Position numbers and translations under genes: made by a program
Notes under the pieces: generated by a model
The model's database searches: none
Told to the model about the DNA's origin: nothing
What the model saw: the letters and a program-made list of their open reading frames with translations, nothing else
NCBI RefSeq assembly: GCF_001942465.1
Contig: NZ_MKJY01000581.1
Coordinates: 1 to 64,000 of the forward strand
Source: Actinomadura sp. CNU-125
GTDB lineage: Bacteria; Actinomycetota; Actinomycetes; Streptosporangiales; Streptosporangiaceae
DNA length: 64,000 nucleotides
Direction: 5' to 3'
Shown: positions 1 to 9,142 of the stretch, piece after piece
How the letters are laid out: each line of letters starts with the position of its first letter
How positions within the stretch are numbered: the stretch's first letter is position 1

Positions 1-323
1 CGGCTCTCCGCCACCGCGCGGTGCACCTGGTCCCAGTCGGACATGTCGGCCCGGATCGGCACCGCCCGCACGCCCCAGCGCCGCTCGACCTCCTCGGCCC
101 GGCGCTCGACCTTCGCCAGGGTCCGGCCGATCAGCGCGACGTCCGCGCCGCAGCCGCCGAGCCGGTTCGCGATCGCCTGCCCCAGCCCGTCGCCCCCGGC
201 ACCGGTCACGATCGCCTTCTTACCGCTCAGATCCAGGAGATCGGTAACGCGCTTCTCCACGATGTGCCGCGGCAGCCGATCCAGGCCCATCACTTCGGCC
301 CAATCGGGTTCCTGACCGTCCAT
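1..323 (-). CDS. SDR family oxidoreductase, N-terminal part (runs off window)
   Basis: The first 107 or so residues of a short-chain dehydrogenase/reductase are read leftwards and leave the window at base 1. A glycine-rich nucleotide-binding motif TGAGGDGLG lies near residue 41, after an unusually long N-terminal lead of about 35 residues. It is followed by a beta-alpha-beta pattern (DVALIGRT, then RADMSD). In the family this fold binds NAD(P)(H) for oxidation or reduction of a small alcohol or ketone; the substrate cannot be told here. The ATG at 321-323 is preceded by a GAGAGGAG ribosome site. The gene is divergent from a LysR gene, whose product is likely to control it. The catalytic YxxxK motif lies outside the window. 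Confidence 0.85.
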   Translation of the reverse strand, partial: MDGQEPDWAEVMGLDRLPRHIVEKRVTDLLDLSGKKAIVTGAGGDGLGQAIANRLGGCGADVALIGRTLAKVERRAEEVERRWGVRAVPIRADMSDWDQVHRAVAES

Positions 324-394
324 CGAGAACTCCTCTCGCCGCCGCAACGCACTTTCGGCTATGGCTGTGGAGCCTACGACCGCACCCTTTTAAA

Positions 395-421
395 GGCCAA
401 TATAGATTTCGGCGCTTGGCC
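395..421. promoter_or_regulatory. Inverted repeat between SDR and LysR genes (candidate LysR operator)
   Basis: GGCCAA at 395-400 and TTGGCC at 416-421 are perfect inverted arms separated by 15 bases, in the AT-richer part of the divergent promoter region. LysR proteins usually bind such dyads next to their own gene. The role is inferred from position. Confidence 0.4.
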
Positions 422-459
422 ATATCATTTCGTTATGGCGTGCTACACTGCACTTTGCG

Positions 460-1412
460 ATGGACATCCACAGGCTGAAGTACTTCCTCCGCATAGCCGA
501 CGAAGGATCGATGACCCGCGCCGCCACCGTGCTGGGCATCGCGCAGCCCGCACTGAGCCGGCACGTCCGCCTCCTCGAAGAGACCTCGGCGTCACGCTCT
601 TCCACCGGACGCCGCGCGGCGTCGAACTCACCGAGGACGGCGAACGGCTCCGCGCGTCCACCACCGCTCCCCTGCGGCAGCTCGAACTCGCCTTGTTCTA
701 CGCCGGTTCGCCGCTGGCGCGGGTCGAGCGCGGGCTGCACCTCGGCCTGCCCCCGACCGCCGCGGACGTCCTCGCCGGACCGCTGCTCGCGGCCCTCGGC
801 GGTGAGTTCCCGGAGTTCAGCTTCCACGTGACGGTCGCGGGCACCAACACGCTCGTCCAGAAGATGCTGAAGGGGGCGATCGACACCGCCCTGATCAACC
901 CGGTGGCCGACGACCGGCTGTTCTGCCGCGATCTCCTGATCGAGGACCTCTTCGTCGTCGGCGGGCCGCGATCGGGGCTGCGACCGGACCGTCCGCTGAA
1001 GTTCGCCGATCTCGCCGACCTCCCGCTCGTTCTCCCCGGCTCCCGCGTCGGGATCGCGGGCACCGTCGAGAACACGGCGCTGCGGCGCCGGCTGAAGATC
1101 CGCTCCAGATTCGCCACGGACTCCCTTCCGGTCGCCGTGAGCCTCATGGAGTCGGGCCTCGCCTACGGCGTTCTGCCGCTTTCCGCATGCGGCAAGGAAA
1201 TAGCCGCCGGACGGCTGCGCCACGCCCCGCTGTGCGACCCCGGCCTCACCCAGAAGCTCTGCGCGGCCGCGACGATGCACCTCGAACTGCCACGGGAACT
1301 GGCACACAAAGTCGGCGACATCATCCGCAGGCAAACCCACCTGCTGACCCAGACCGAAGAATGGCCCGCGACCTTCCTGGCCAAGGAGGAATGGGACCCG
1401 AACAACGACTGA
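460..1412 (+). CDS. LysR family transcriptional regulator (frameshifted as given)
   Basis: A LysR-type regulator. The N-terminal winged helix (MDIHRLKYFLRIADEGSMTR, then AQPALSRHVRLLEE) reads from ATG 460. The frame breaks near 582, and the expected continuation LGVTLFHRTPRGVELTEDG follows directly in the next frame through the effector-binding domain to the stop at 1412. Adding one G after GAAGAG restores an uninterrupted protein of about 317 residues, the usual family length. Both halves keep family sequence, so a base-calling error is more likely than a dead gene. It is divergent from the SDR gene and probably regulates it in response to an unknown small effector. Confidence 0.8.
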
Positions 1413-1447
1413 CCCGAACGACAAGAACCAGATTCGCCATTCGACCA

Positions 1448-1464
1448 TTTCCGCTCAGCGGAAA
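1448..1464. terminator. Stem-loop between convergent genes
   Basis: TTTCCGC at 1448-1454 and GCGGAAA at 1458-1464 form a perfect 7-bp stem with a 3-base loop. It lies between the ends of the LysR gene and of the convergent hypothetical gene. There is no strong T tract, so its use as a bidirectional terminator is only plausible. Confidence 0.35.
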
Positions 1465-1483
1465 GCCGGTTCTCCCGTCGCGT

Positions 1484-2151
1484 TCACTTCTTCGGCGGCT
1501 TGTCTCCGGGCCAGGGCCCGGGAACGTGCGGGAAGCAGGCGCGGACGGCTTCCGCCCGCGCCTTCGATTCGGCGCTCGGGGTGCCGTGCAGCCGGATCCA
1601 GGAGGAATCGGCGAAGCCGAGGCCGAGATCCCCCGTGGCTGCGGCAGCCGTCACCTGGCGCGCGGCACCCACCACGGCACGAGCGAGGGTCCGAGTTTGC
1701 GGCCGACGCCGCCCCGGATGCGGACCAGCATCAGATGCCGGTCCGTCACGGCCATGACGTGCTCGCATCCGCTGGTGACCGGGTTGAACTCGACGAGGAG
1801 ACGGCCCGCCAGACTGTCGATGCCGCCGTAAAGCGCCGTGGTGTGCTTGGGGTCGGGGAAATCCCACTCCCCGCTGGCGACCACCGCGATGTTGAACGCG
1901 GCGCCCACCATCTTCCGGGGCGCGGTCTTGCCGCCGAACCCGTCCTCCACCCGCCGTCCGCGCGGCACTCTCGGGCAGTCGCGATGCGGCCGGAGGTCCG
2001 CGTACGTCTCCAGCCGCTCCCCCGCGTCGATCGCCCCGGCGAGGAACGAGCGGATCTCCTCGTCGCTCAGCGAAAGATAGACCCCGCGCCGTCGCGCCTG
2101 CTTCGCGACGACCTTGGCCGTCTTGCCGGCGATGTCGCGGAATTCGTTCGC
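1484..2151 (-). CDS. Hypothetical protein (frameshifted as given)
   Basis: I do not recognise this protein. It is soluble and mixed alpha/beta, beginning VANEFRDIAGK, with a C-terminal half rich in short hydrophobic strands (HVMAVTDRHLMLVRI, then DLGLGFADSSWIRL) that could be a PH-like or nucleotide-binding fold. The GTG start at 2151 is preferred because GAGGAAGAAGG sits 7 bases upstream; an ATG at 2187 in the same frame has no clear ribosome site. The frame stops near 1651, but a sensible C-terminus ending in DKPPKK continues in the next frame to 1484. Adding one G in AGGTGACG joins them. No partner gene suggests a job. Confidence 0.5.
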
Positions 2152-2218
2152 CACCCGAGCACCTTCTTCCTCAGCCAGGAAGATCATGCCGTGCCCGGCA
2201 CATCACGACAATCCCGTT

Positions 2219-3801
2219 TCAGTGGATCTCGAGGTTGGCCATCATGCCCATGTCCTCGTGCTCGGCGTTGTGGCAATGGAAGAGGTACCGGCCGCGGTAT
2301 CCGTCGAACCGGGTGACGATCTCCGCGGATTCGCCCGGCCGCAGCGAGACGGTGTCCTTCAGGCCCGCGTCGTGCGGCAGCGGCGGGCCGCCGCCGCGGG
2401 AGAGCACCCGGAAACCGGCCAGGTGCAGGTGGACGGGGTGGTGGACGTCGGCGATCAGCCGCCACACCTCGACGTCCCCGAGACCGACCGTCACGTCGGT
2501 GCGGGCGGGATCGAACGGCAGCCCGCCGATCAGCCAGCCGTGCCCGCCGCGCATGCGCCCGGCGCGGAACGACAGGTCCCGCACCCGGACGGCGTCGGAC
2601 CGCCGCCAGGCGGGCGCGTCGGCGGACAGGACGCGCGGGACGCGGCTGTGGTCGGCGGCTGCGCGCGCCACCCGGAAGGCCAGCACGTCGCGGGTGCGCC
2701 CGGAGCCCAGCCGGTTGCGGACCCGTACCCGGCCGCCGACCGGGACGCCCGCGAAGTCGACGACCACGTCGTAGCGTTCGGCGGGCGCGATCGGCAGCGT
2801 CCGGTGGGCGACCGGCGCCGCGAGGAGCCCCTGGTCGGCGCCGACCTGGACGAGATCGAGCCGCCGCCCGTCGTCGGTGACCGCTTCGAGTTCGTAGTGC
2901 CGGGCGTTCGAGGCGTTCAGCAGGCGCAGCCGGTACCGGGCCGCGTCGACCTCGTGCACGGGCCACGGGGCGCCGTTGACCAGGATCACGTCGCCGAGGA
3001 CTCCGGCGAGGTAGGCGTCGTGGACGCCCGGCCGCTCCCGCAGGCTCGGGTCGAGCGAGGGGTAGCGGAGGCCGCCGTCGGCGCCGAACGCGCGGTCGGC
3101 GATCATGAGCGGCAGTTCGCGCGGCCCCGCGGGCAGGCCGAGCGAGTCCTCGGCCTCGTCGCGCACGATGTGCAGCCCGGCGAGCCCCCGCCAGATCGCG
3201 GGGGCGGTGAAGTCCATCCGGTGGTCGTGGTACCAGAGCAGCGCCGCCCGCTGCTCCATAGGGAACGTGTAGTCGCGGGTCAGCCGCGTGACCACCGCCC
3301 GCGGATCGTGCATCCCGTGGGGGCCTTGCGGCGCGGAGGGCGGCCGCCCCTCGGGGAGGACGAGGTCGGTCGGGTAGCCGTCGGAGTCGGGGGGCGTCCG
3401 TCCGCCGTGCAGGTGGACGACCGTCGGCACGGGCAGTTCGTTGCGGTGCGTCACGGTGACGGGGCGGCCGCGGCGCGCCTCGATCGTCGGCCCGGGGAAG
3501 GTGCCCTCGTACGTCCACCCCGGTGTCGTGACTCCGGGCAGGATCTCCAGGGTCGTCTCGCGCTGGACGATCTCGTACCGGTCGACGCCGCCGGAGGCGC
3601 CGACCGGTTTCAGTACGCGGGCAGCGGCAGCGGGGTCTGGAACGGGGGCGGGAGCGGGACGGCGCTGCGCAGTTCGGCTCCGGTCTCCGCGGGGCGCCGC
3701 GCCAGCGCGGCGGCGGCCGACAGCCCGGTCGCGCCCATCAGCCCGAGCGCCCCGCCGATGCCCAGGGCCCGCCGCCTGCTGATCGCGCGTCCCTCACGCA
3801 T
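2219..3801 (-). CDS. Secreted multicopper oxidase (frameshifted as given)
   Basis: A multicopper oxidase of about 527 residues once the frame is repaired. It begins with a twin-arginine signal (SRRRALGIGG), so it should be exported folded. All four copper-ligand motifs are present in order: HLHG, WYHDH, HPVHLH and HCHNAEHEDMGM, with the T1 copper Cys and axial Met in the last. This resembles the CotA/bilirubin oxidase/phenoxazinone synthase branch, which couples one-electron oxidation of phenols or metals to reduction of O2 to water. The frame breaks at 3610-3612 (TAC TGA); one extra C gives AYLKPV and open sequence. The start overlaps the upstream membrane gene by 8 bases, implying translational coupling. 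Confidence 0.85.
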
Positions 3802-4183
3802 CGGCTTCCGCCTTCCGCGCCGCGGGCCGCGGGCCCGGCCACCACACGGCGACGAACAGCACGGCGAGCCCGGCGACGGTCAGGACGCCCAGCGGAAGGT
3901 GCAGCCACAGCGCGCCTTTCATCCCGGCGAGGTACTGCACCGTCTCGGCCGCCACCACCGCGAGCGTCGCGAGGAACGGCCAGGCCCGGCGGATCCGGAC
4001 CCACACGGCGATCGCGGCGACCAACTGCGCGTAGCCGATGTAGGTGACGACGTCGGCGCCCGCGGCGTGCATGCGCAGCCCGTCGAAGTCACCGCTCAAG
4101 TACACGCCCGCGAACACGGGCTGACCGAAGATCGCGGCCGTGTGCGCGCTGACGACGGCCCGCATCGCCCATCCGGTGAGCAT
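3794..4183 (-). CDS. Small membrane protein coupled to the multicopper oxidase
   Basis: A protein of 129 residues with about four predicted membrane segments (for example YIGYAQLVAAIAVWV, PFLATLAVVAAETVQYLAG and LPLGVLTVAGLAVLFVAVWW) and a basic tail. The ATG at 4183 follows an AGAGGGGG ribosome site; an ATG further upstream is less likely. Its stop codon lies inside the first codons of the oxidase gene (ATGCGTGA), so the two are translated together. I do not recognise a family with certainty. Co-expression suggests a membrane partner for the exported oxidase, for example in electron supply or copper handling, but this is inference. The divergent LysR gene probably controls both. Confidence 0.7.
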   Translation of the reverse strand: MLTGWAMRAVVSAHTAAIFGQPVFAGVYLSGDFDGLRMHAAGADVVTYIGYAQLVAAIAVWVRIRRAWPFLATLAVVAAETVQYLAGMKGALWLHLPLGVLTVAGLAVLFVAVWWPGPRPAARKAEADA

Positions 4184-4220
4184 CGGTGTCCCCCTCTCGA
4201 TCCACCTCCGAAGATATGGC

Positions 4221-4251
4221 TTGAGAGTTATGGCGTCTAAGATCAATATTG
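4221..4251 (+). promoter_or_regulatory. Promoter-like elements and palindrome upstream of LysR gene
   Basis: TTGAGA (4221-4226) is spaced 17 bases from CAATAT (4244-4249), a plausible -35/-10 pair for the LysR gene starting at 4285. The -10 overlaps the palindrome CAATATTG (4244-4251), which would suit autoregulation. Confidence 0.35.
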
Positions 4252-4284
4252 CTATGCGGTTATGCAGTTGGGAGCATGACCGTC

Positions 4285-5163
4285 ATGGACCTGAATTCGC
4301 TCCGGCAGTTCCTGGTGGTGGCGCGGCTGGAGCACCTCAGCCGCGCGGCGGACGAGCTGCGCGTCGCCCAACCGTCGCTGAGCCGCACCGTCGCCCGCCT
4401 GGAAGGCGAGCTCGGCGCGCCGCTGTTCGAGCGGGGCGGGCGGCTCCGGCTGAACGACGCCGGACGGCTCTTCCGCGACCACGTCGAACGCGCCCTGGGC
4501 GAGCTCGACGCGGGACGGCGGGCCGTCGCCGAGGCCACCGCGGAGGGGGCGGGCACGGTGCGGCTGGCGTCGGAGACCTTCCTGACCCTCACCGGGCCGC
4601 TGGCGGCCTTCAAGCGGGCCCATCCCGCCGTCGAGGTCGAGCTGCACTGGTCGGCGGCCGAGGACATGGCCCGCCGCCTGCGTGCGCAGGAGGTCGACCT
4701 GTGCGTCGCGTCGCAGCCGATCCGGGCCGAGGGGCTGGAGTCGGTGCGGCTGCTGGACGAGCCGGTGGGCGTGGCCGTCCCGCTCGATCATCCGCTCGCG
4801 GACCGTACCTCCGTGACCGTCGACGAGCTCGCCGACGAGCCGTTCGTCAGCGCCCGCGAGGGGCACTGGCACCGGCGGCTGCTCGAACGGCTCTTCGCCG
4901 CCCGGGACCGCACGCCGCGGATCGTCTGCGAGGTGGACGAGTCGGGCGCGATCGCCGATCTGATCGGCGCGTCCCTCGGCATCGGCCTCGTCCCCGCCCT
5001 GGCCCGGGGCACCGCCGGGCCGCCGCTCGCCTGGGTCGCCGTCGACAGTCCGGACTGCCGCCGCGCGGTCACCCTGTTCTGGGGCGCGGGCGGCCGCCTG
5101 CCGGCCGCCGCGCGCCTCATGCGCACCACGATCACCGGCTGGGACTGGACCGCCGGACGGTGA
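4285..5163 (+). CDS. LysR family transcriptional regulator
   Basis: An intact 292-residue LysR-type regulator. The N-terminal winged helix (MDLNSLRQFLVVARLEHLSR, then AQPSLSRTVARLEGELGAPL) is followed by a type 2 periplasmic-binding-like effector domain. Of two close ATGs (4276 and 4285), 4285 is preferred because GGGAG lies 10 bases upstream and the protein then begins at the conserved MDLNSL. It is divergent from the membrane protein/multicopper oxidase pair, with about 100 bases between them, and is the likely regulator of that pair. Its effector is unknown. Confidence 0.88.
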   Translation: MDLNSLRQFLVVARLEHLSRAADELRVAQPSLSRTVARLEGELGAPLFERGGRLRLNDAGRLFRDHVERALGELDAGRRAVAEATAEGAGTVRLASETFLTLTGPLAAFKRAHPAVEVELHWSAAEDMARRLRAQEVDLCVASQPIRAEGLESVRLLDEPVGVAVPLDHPLADRTSVTVDELADEPFVSAREGHWHRRLLERLFAARDRTPRIVCEVDESGAIADLIGASLGIGLVPALARGTAGPPLAWVAVDSPDCRRAVTLFWGAGGRLPAAARLMRTTITGWDWTAGR

Positions 5164-5216
5164 GCCCGTCGGCGGGCGAGGACGGCGCGCCGCCGGGCCG
5201 CGCCCGTCCGGGAGGG

Positions 5217-6398
5217 TCAGCGGAACGCCTGGACGCCGGTCAGCGCGCCGCCGATGACCAGTGCGTGGACGTCCGCGGTCCCCTCGTACGTCACGACCGA
5301 TTCGAGGTTGTTCATGTGCCGGATGACCGGATACTCCAGCGAGATCCCGTTGGCGCCGAGGATCTGGCGGGCGGTCCGGGCGACGTCCAGCGCGGCGTTC
5401 ACGTTGCCGAGCTTGCCCATGCTGATCTGCTCGGGACGCAGCCGCCCGGCGTCCTTGAGCCTGCCGAGGTGCAGGGCCAGCAGGGTCGCGCGGTTGACTT
5501 CGAGGGCCATGTGGGCGAGTTTCTGCTGCTGGATCTGGGTTCCGGCGATCGGCTTGCCGAACGCGGTGCGCTCCCCGGCGTAGCGCACCGCGGTCTCCAG
5601 GCAGGTGCGGGCGGCGCCCGCCGCGCCCCAGACGATGCCGTAGCGCGCCTCGTTCAGGCACGACAGCGGCCCGCGCAGGGACGACACCTCCGGCAGTACC
5701 GCGTCGGCGGGCACCCGGACGCCGTCCAGCACGAGTTCGGACGTCACCGACGCGCGCAGCGACAGCTTCCGGCGGATCTCCGGCGCGGTGAAGCCCGGGG
5801 TGCCGGACGGGACGAGGAAGCCGCGGACGCCCTCGTCGGTGCCGGCCCACACGACGGCGACGTCCGCGATCGACCCGTTGGTGATCCACATCTTGCGGCC
5901 GTCGATGATCCAGTCGGCGCCGTCCCGGCGGGCCCGGGTGCGCATCGCGCCGGGGTCCGAGCCCGCGTCCGGTTCGGTCAGCCCGAAGCAGCCGACCGTC
6001 TCGCCGGTCGCCATCCCGGGCAGCCACCGCTGTTTCTGCTCCTCCGACCCCCACCGCCAGATCGCGTACATCGCGAGCGAGCCCTGTACGGACACCATGC
6101 TGCGGACGCCGCTGTCCCCGGCTTCGAGCTCCATGCAGGCAAGCCCGTACGCGGTGGCGCTGGTGCCCGCGCAGCCGTACCCGTCCAGGTGCATTCCCAG
6201 CACGCCGAGCTTGCCGAGTTCGCGGGGCAGCTCGCGCGGGATCGTCGCCGTCTCGAACCAGTCGCCGACGTGCGGGACGACCCGGTCGGTCACGAAGGAC
6301 CGGACGGTCGCGCGGATGTCGCGCTCCTCGTCCGACAGGAGGTGGTCGATGTCGAGGAAGTCCTTCGGGTCGAACCCGCCGTCGTCCGCCTTGCCCAT
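5217..6398 (-). CDS. Acyl-CoA dehydrogenase, glutaryl-CoA dehydrogenase-like
   Basis: A 393-residue FAD acyl-CoA dehydrogenase. The motif GLTEPDAGSDPG (about 139-150), the RMITNGS-like segment KMWITNGS and the catalytic Glu in YEGTADVHALVIG (E372) are all present. The stretch DSGVRSMVSVQGSLAM (about 95-110) carries the Arg typical of glutaryl-CoA dehydrogenases, which convert glutaryl-CoA to crotonyl-CoA plus CO2 and feed electrons to ETF in lysine and tryptophan breakdown. The ATG at 6398 has a GGAGGG ribosome site; an in-frame ATG 17 codons upstream lacks one. It stands alone and converges with the LysR gene. Substrate assignment is by motif only. Confidence 0.85.
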   Translation of the reverse strand: MGKADDGGFDPKDFLDIDHLLSDEERDIRATVRSFVTDRVVPHVGDWFETATIPRELPRELGKLGVLGMHLDGYGCAGTSATAYGLACMELEAGDSGVRSMVSVQGSLAMYAIWRWGSEEQKQRWLPGMATGETVGCFGLTEPDAGSDPGAMRTRARRDGADWIIDGRKMWITNGSIADVAVVWAGTDEGVRGFLVPSGTPGFTAPEIRRKLSLRASVTSELVLDGVRVPADAVLPEVSSLRGPLSCLNEARYGIVWGAAGAARTCLETAVRYAGERTAFGKPIAGTQIQQQKLAHMALEVNRATLLALHLGRLKDAGRLRPEQISMGKLGNVNAALDVARTARQILGANGISLEYPVIRHMNNLESVVTYEGTADVHALVIGGALTGVQAFR

Positions 6399-6473
6399 CA
6401 CGGTCGCCCTCCGTGCACGCCAACGTTGATCTGCACTCGATGGTCGCACGGCCCTCCCCCGCGGGCCGCGGCG

Positions 6474-7564
6474 CTACCCGGTGATCCGCGCTCGCGGGCT
6501 CTCGCCGTCGGAGAGGAACGACGCCATGCGCTCTCCTTCCTCCAGGACGTCCCTCCGGTCGGTCTTCGTGAGGGGGTGCAGCGGGTCGACGGTGACGGCT
6601 CCCTCGTCGACGCGCCAGGTCGCGGCGACCCGCCCGTCGACGAGGACGACGCGTTCACCGGCGACCGAGACCCCGCGATGGGCGTCGTCGATGATGCGGC
6701 TCCGGTCGTGGTAGCCGAGGATCGCGTTGTCGAACGCGGGCAGGAAGCGCACCGGTGCGGGCGTGCCGGGGTCGGGGCGCGGCGCGTCCGGGAGGTCGAG
6801 CAGCTCGCGGCCGCGCTTGTCGCGGAAGACGACCAGTTCCCCGCGCAGCGCGCGCACGGCCGCGGGCAGCCCGGCGAGCCCGCACCAGGCGCGCAGGTCG
6901 GCCGACGCCGCGGGGCCGTACGCCGCGAGGTAGCGCCGCAGCATCGCCTGCCCGACCGGGTCCGATTCGTCCGGGGACGGCGGGTCGATCTCCCGGCCGA
7001 GCCAGGACGAGAGCAGGACGTTGCGCACGCCCGCCTTCTCCCGCCACACCCCGCGCGCGGCGCCTGCGCCGTCGGGACGGCCGCGTTGATCAGCATCTCG
7101 CCCAGCGCCCGGCGGTCGACCCCCGGCCAGCGCCCGGCGAGCTCCCCGACGAGCTCGGACCGCGTGCGCGGGCGTCCGTCGGCCATCGCCGCGCGGCCCG
7201 CCGCCGCGATCTCGTCGAGATCGACCCCGTCGAAGTCGCGGCGGTAGACGCCGAGCGTCCGCTGCCGGAGCATGGCGTCGTGGCGCGCCCGCCAGGCGAG
7301 GGCGTCGGCGGCGGTGACGAGGTGGATCGTGTGCCGCATCAGCGGCAGGCGCACGACATGCCGTCCCGTCAGCAGGTCCGAGAGCGCCGCCGGGTCGAAG
7401 CCGGCGAGCCGGGACCAGAGCCCGGCGAACGGTTCCTGCGGTTCCTGCGCCTGCAGGCCGCCCAGGTGGGCGACGGCGTCGAGCACCGGGACGTCCGCGC
7501 GTTCGAGCAGCAGTTGCCGGGCGAGCGCGGCGCGGTTCAGGGCCCGGTCGTCCAGGACGGTCAT
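6474..7564 (-). CDS. Winged-helix DNA-binding domain protein, AlkZ/HTH_42-like (frameshifted as given)
   Basis: This resembles the large actinobacterial family annotated as winged helix DNA-binding domain proteins (HTH_42, related to the AlkZ/YcaQ glycosylases). Recognisable parts are the N-terminal RQLLLERADVPVLDAV, LGGLQAQEPQEPFAGLWSRL and MRHTIHLVTAADA, and later FLPAFDNAILGYHDRSRI. The frame breaks near 7065 in a GGGG run; a fifth G gives RAGVWREKAGVRNVLL and an unbroken protein of about 363 residues. AlkZ members excise crosslinked bases, but many relatives have no proven activity. Start ATG 7564 has AGGA 7 bases upstream. The VOC gene ends 34 bases upstream, so both may share a transcript. 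Confidence 0.75.
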
Positions 7565-7598
7565 GTCGCATTCCTGCTTTCGGGGGTCGGGCGGGGGA

Positions 7599-8024
7599 TC
7601 AGGACGCGTTGTACTCGCTGACGACGTCCACGACCCACGTGACGCCGAACCGGTCCTTCAGCATCCCGTACAGGGGCGCCCACTGCGCGGGGCCGAGCTC
7701 CTGCACGACGGTGGCACCGGCAGAGAGCTTCTCCCAGTACCCGGTGATCTCCTCGGCCGTCTCGCCGCGCAGCGAGACGAAGAAGGCGTTGTCGCCCTGG
7801 TCCCAGGGCAGGTGGGACGGCACGTCGTAGGCCATCACCCGGAAGCCGTTGCCGGCCGACACCTGGCCGAACGACACCTGGTCCGCCTCGTCCGGGTTCT
7901 GGACGTTCCCGGTGTCCTTGTTCGTGACGATGACCTTGTGCCCGCCGAACACGGACTCGTAGAAGCCGAGCGCCGCGCGGGCGTCGCCCCGGAAGTTCAG
8001 GTGGGTCACCACGTCGACCGACAT
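7599..8024 (-). CDS. VOC/PhnB-like protein
   Basis: A 141-residue protein of the vicinal-oxygen-chelate fold, PhnB/3-demethylubiquinone methyltransferase-like group. It shows HLNFRGDARAALGFYESVFG at the N-terminus, a central WDQGDNAFFVSL strand and the closing DRFGVTWVVDV typical of this group. Such proteins are usually small dimeric binding proteins or enzymes of unknown substrate. ATG 8024 follows a GGAG site. The gene is divergent from a WYL-domain regulator that probably controls it. Confidence 0.82.
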   Translation of the reverse strand: MSVDVVTHLNFRGDARAALGFYESVFGGHKVIVTNKDTGNVQNPDEADQVSFGQVSAGNGFRVMAYDVPSHLPWDQGDNAFFVSLRGETAEEITGYWEKLSAGATVVQELGPAQWAPLYGMLKDRFGVTWVVDVVSEYNAS

Positions 8025-8152
8025 GATCGTCTCCTTGCGTTCGTTGTGTCTTCGGCGAACGTGAGGACGGTTCGTCCGTCCCCCCGCTCGTCGAGAACGA
8101 TGGCAGGAGAAGAGGTCAGGTCGTGTCCGCTACTTCGAGCAGAATGGCGAGC

Positions 8153-9136
8153 ATGCAGAAAACCTCGTCCCGGCTGCTGGCGCTGCTGTCGCTGCTGCAG
8201 GCGCGCCGGGACTGGCCGGGCGCGCTCCTGGCCGACCGGCTGGACGTCAGCGCGCGCACCGTGCGCCGCGACATCGACCGGCTGCGCGAGCTGGGCTACC
8301 CCATCGCGGCGGTCAAGGGCCCGGACGGCGGGTACCGGCTCGACGCCGGGACGGACCTGCCGCCGCTGCTGTTCGACGACGAGCAGGCCGTCGCCCTCGC
8401 GGTCGCGCTGCGGACCGCGGTCTCCAGCGGCGCCGGGATCGAGGAGGCGGCGGCCCGCGCGCTGCAGACGGTCCGGCAGGTGATGCCCGCGCGGCTGCGC
8501 CACCGCGTCGACACCTTGCAGGTCACCGCCGTCCAGCGGGCCCGGACGGTCGCGCGGGTGGACGGCGGGGTGCTGATCGCGCTCGGCGCGGCCGTCCACG
8601 CCCGCGAGGTGCTGCGCTTCGACTACGCGTCCCCGCGCGGGACCGCCGCGGACCCGCCGCCGCGCCGGGTGGAGCCGCACCACCTCGTCACGTGGGGCGG
8701 CCGCTGGTACCTCGTCGCCTGGGACCTCGACCGCGACGACTGGCGCACCTTCCGCGCGGACCGCGTCACGCCGCGCGTCCCCACCGGGCCGCGGTTCGCG
8801 CCGCGCGAGCTGCCCGCCGCGGACGTGGCCGCGTTCGTCGCCGACCGGTTCCGCGGCTCCGACGGCTCGGGCGACTGGCCCTGCCGCGGCGAGGTGATCC
8901 TCGACCTGCGCCGCCGCGACGCGTCCCGGTTCGTCCGCGACGGGGTCGTGGAGGCGCTCGGCCCGGACCGCTGCCGACTCGTCCTCGGGTCCTGGTCGTG
9001 GGCGGGGCTGGCCGCCGCCATCGGCCGGTTCGACGCCGACCTGCAGGTCGTCGGGCCGCCCGAGCTCAGGGACGCCTTCGCGCGCCTCGCCCGCCGCTAC
9101 GCCGACGCCGCCGGGGCGGGCGACGCCGCCGACTGA
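8153..9136 (+). CDS. HTH and WYL domain transcriptional regulator
   Basis: A DeoR-like helix-turn-helix (residues about 5-60: SRLLALLSLLQARRDWPGAL, then VSARTVRRDIDRLRELGYPI) is followed by a WYL domain containing WGGRWYLVAWDLDRDDWRTF and a WCX-like C-terminal extension. WYL domains bind nucleic acid or small ligands. The ATG at 8153 matches the usual family start; a GTG at 8123 and an ATG at 8144 are possible, and the GTG has AGAGG 7 bases upstream. It is divergent from the VOC gene, its likely target, and ends 6 bases from the convergent CocE-type gene. Confidence 0.85.
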   Translation: MQKTSSRLLALLSLLQARRDWPGALLADRLDVSARTVRRDIDRLRELGYPIAAVKGPDGGYRLDAGTDLPPLLFDDEQAVALAVALRTAVSSGAGIEEAAARALQTVRQVMPARLRHRVDTLQVTAVQRARTVARVDGGVLIALGAAVHAREVLRFDYASPRGTAADPPPRRVEPHHLVTWGGRWYLVAWDLDRDDWRTFRADRVTPRVPTGPRFAPRELPAADVAAFVADRFRGSDGSGDWPCRGEVILDLRRRDASRFVRDGVVEALGPDRCRLVLGSWSWAGLAAAIGRFDADLQVVGPPELRDAFARLARRYADAAGAGDAAD

Positions 9137-9142
9137 TCCGCC

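Noticed and set aside
460-1412. Programmed frameshifting in the LysR and other broken genes
   Set aside because: The breaks occur in unrelated genes, at no common slippery site and without a conserved downstream structure. Sequence error or mutation explains them more simply.
2114-4240. Long plus-strand open frame of about 700 codons
   Set aside because: It lies opposite the multicopper oxidase genes, has no recognisable domain and reflects the absence of stops in antisense frames of GC-rich DNA. The same applies to long frames at 4140-7247, 12822-16103, 19698-22163 and 24457-26850 and to the upstream extension of the kinase frame to 49444.
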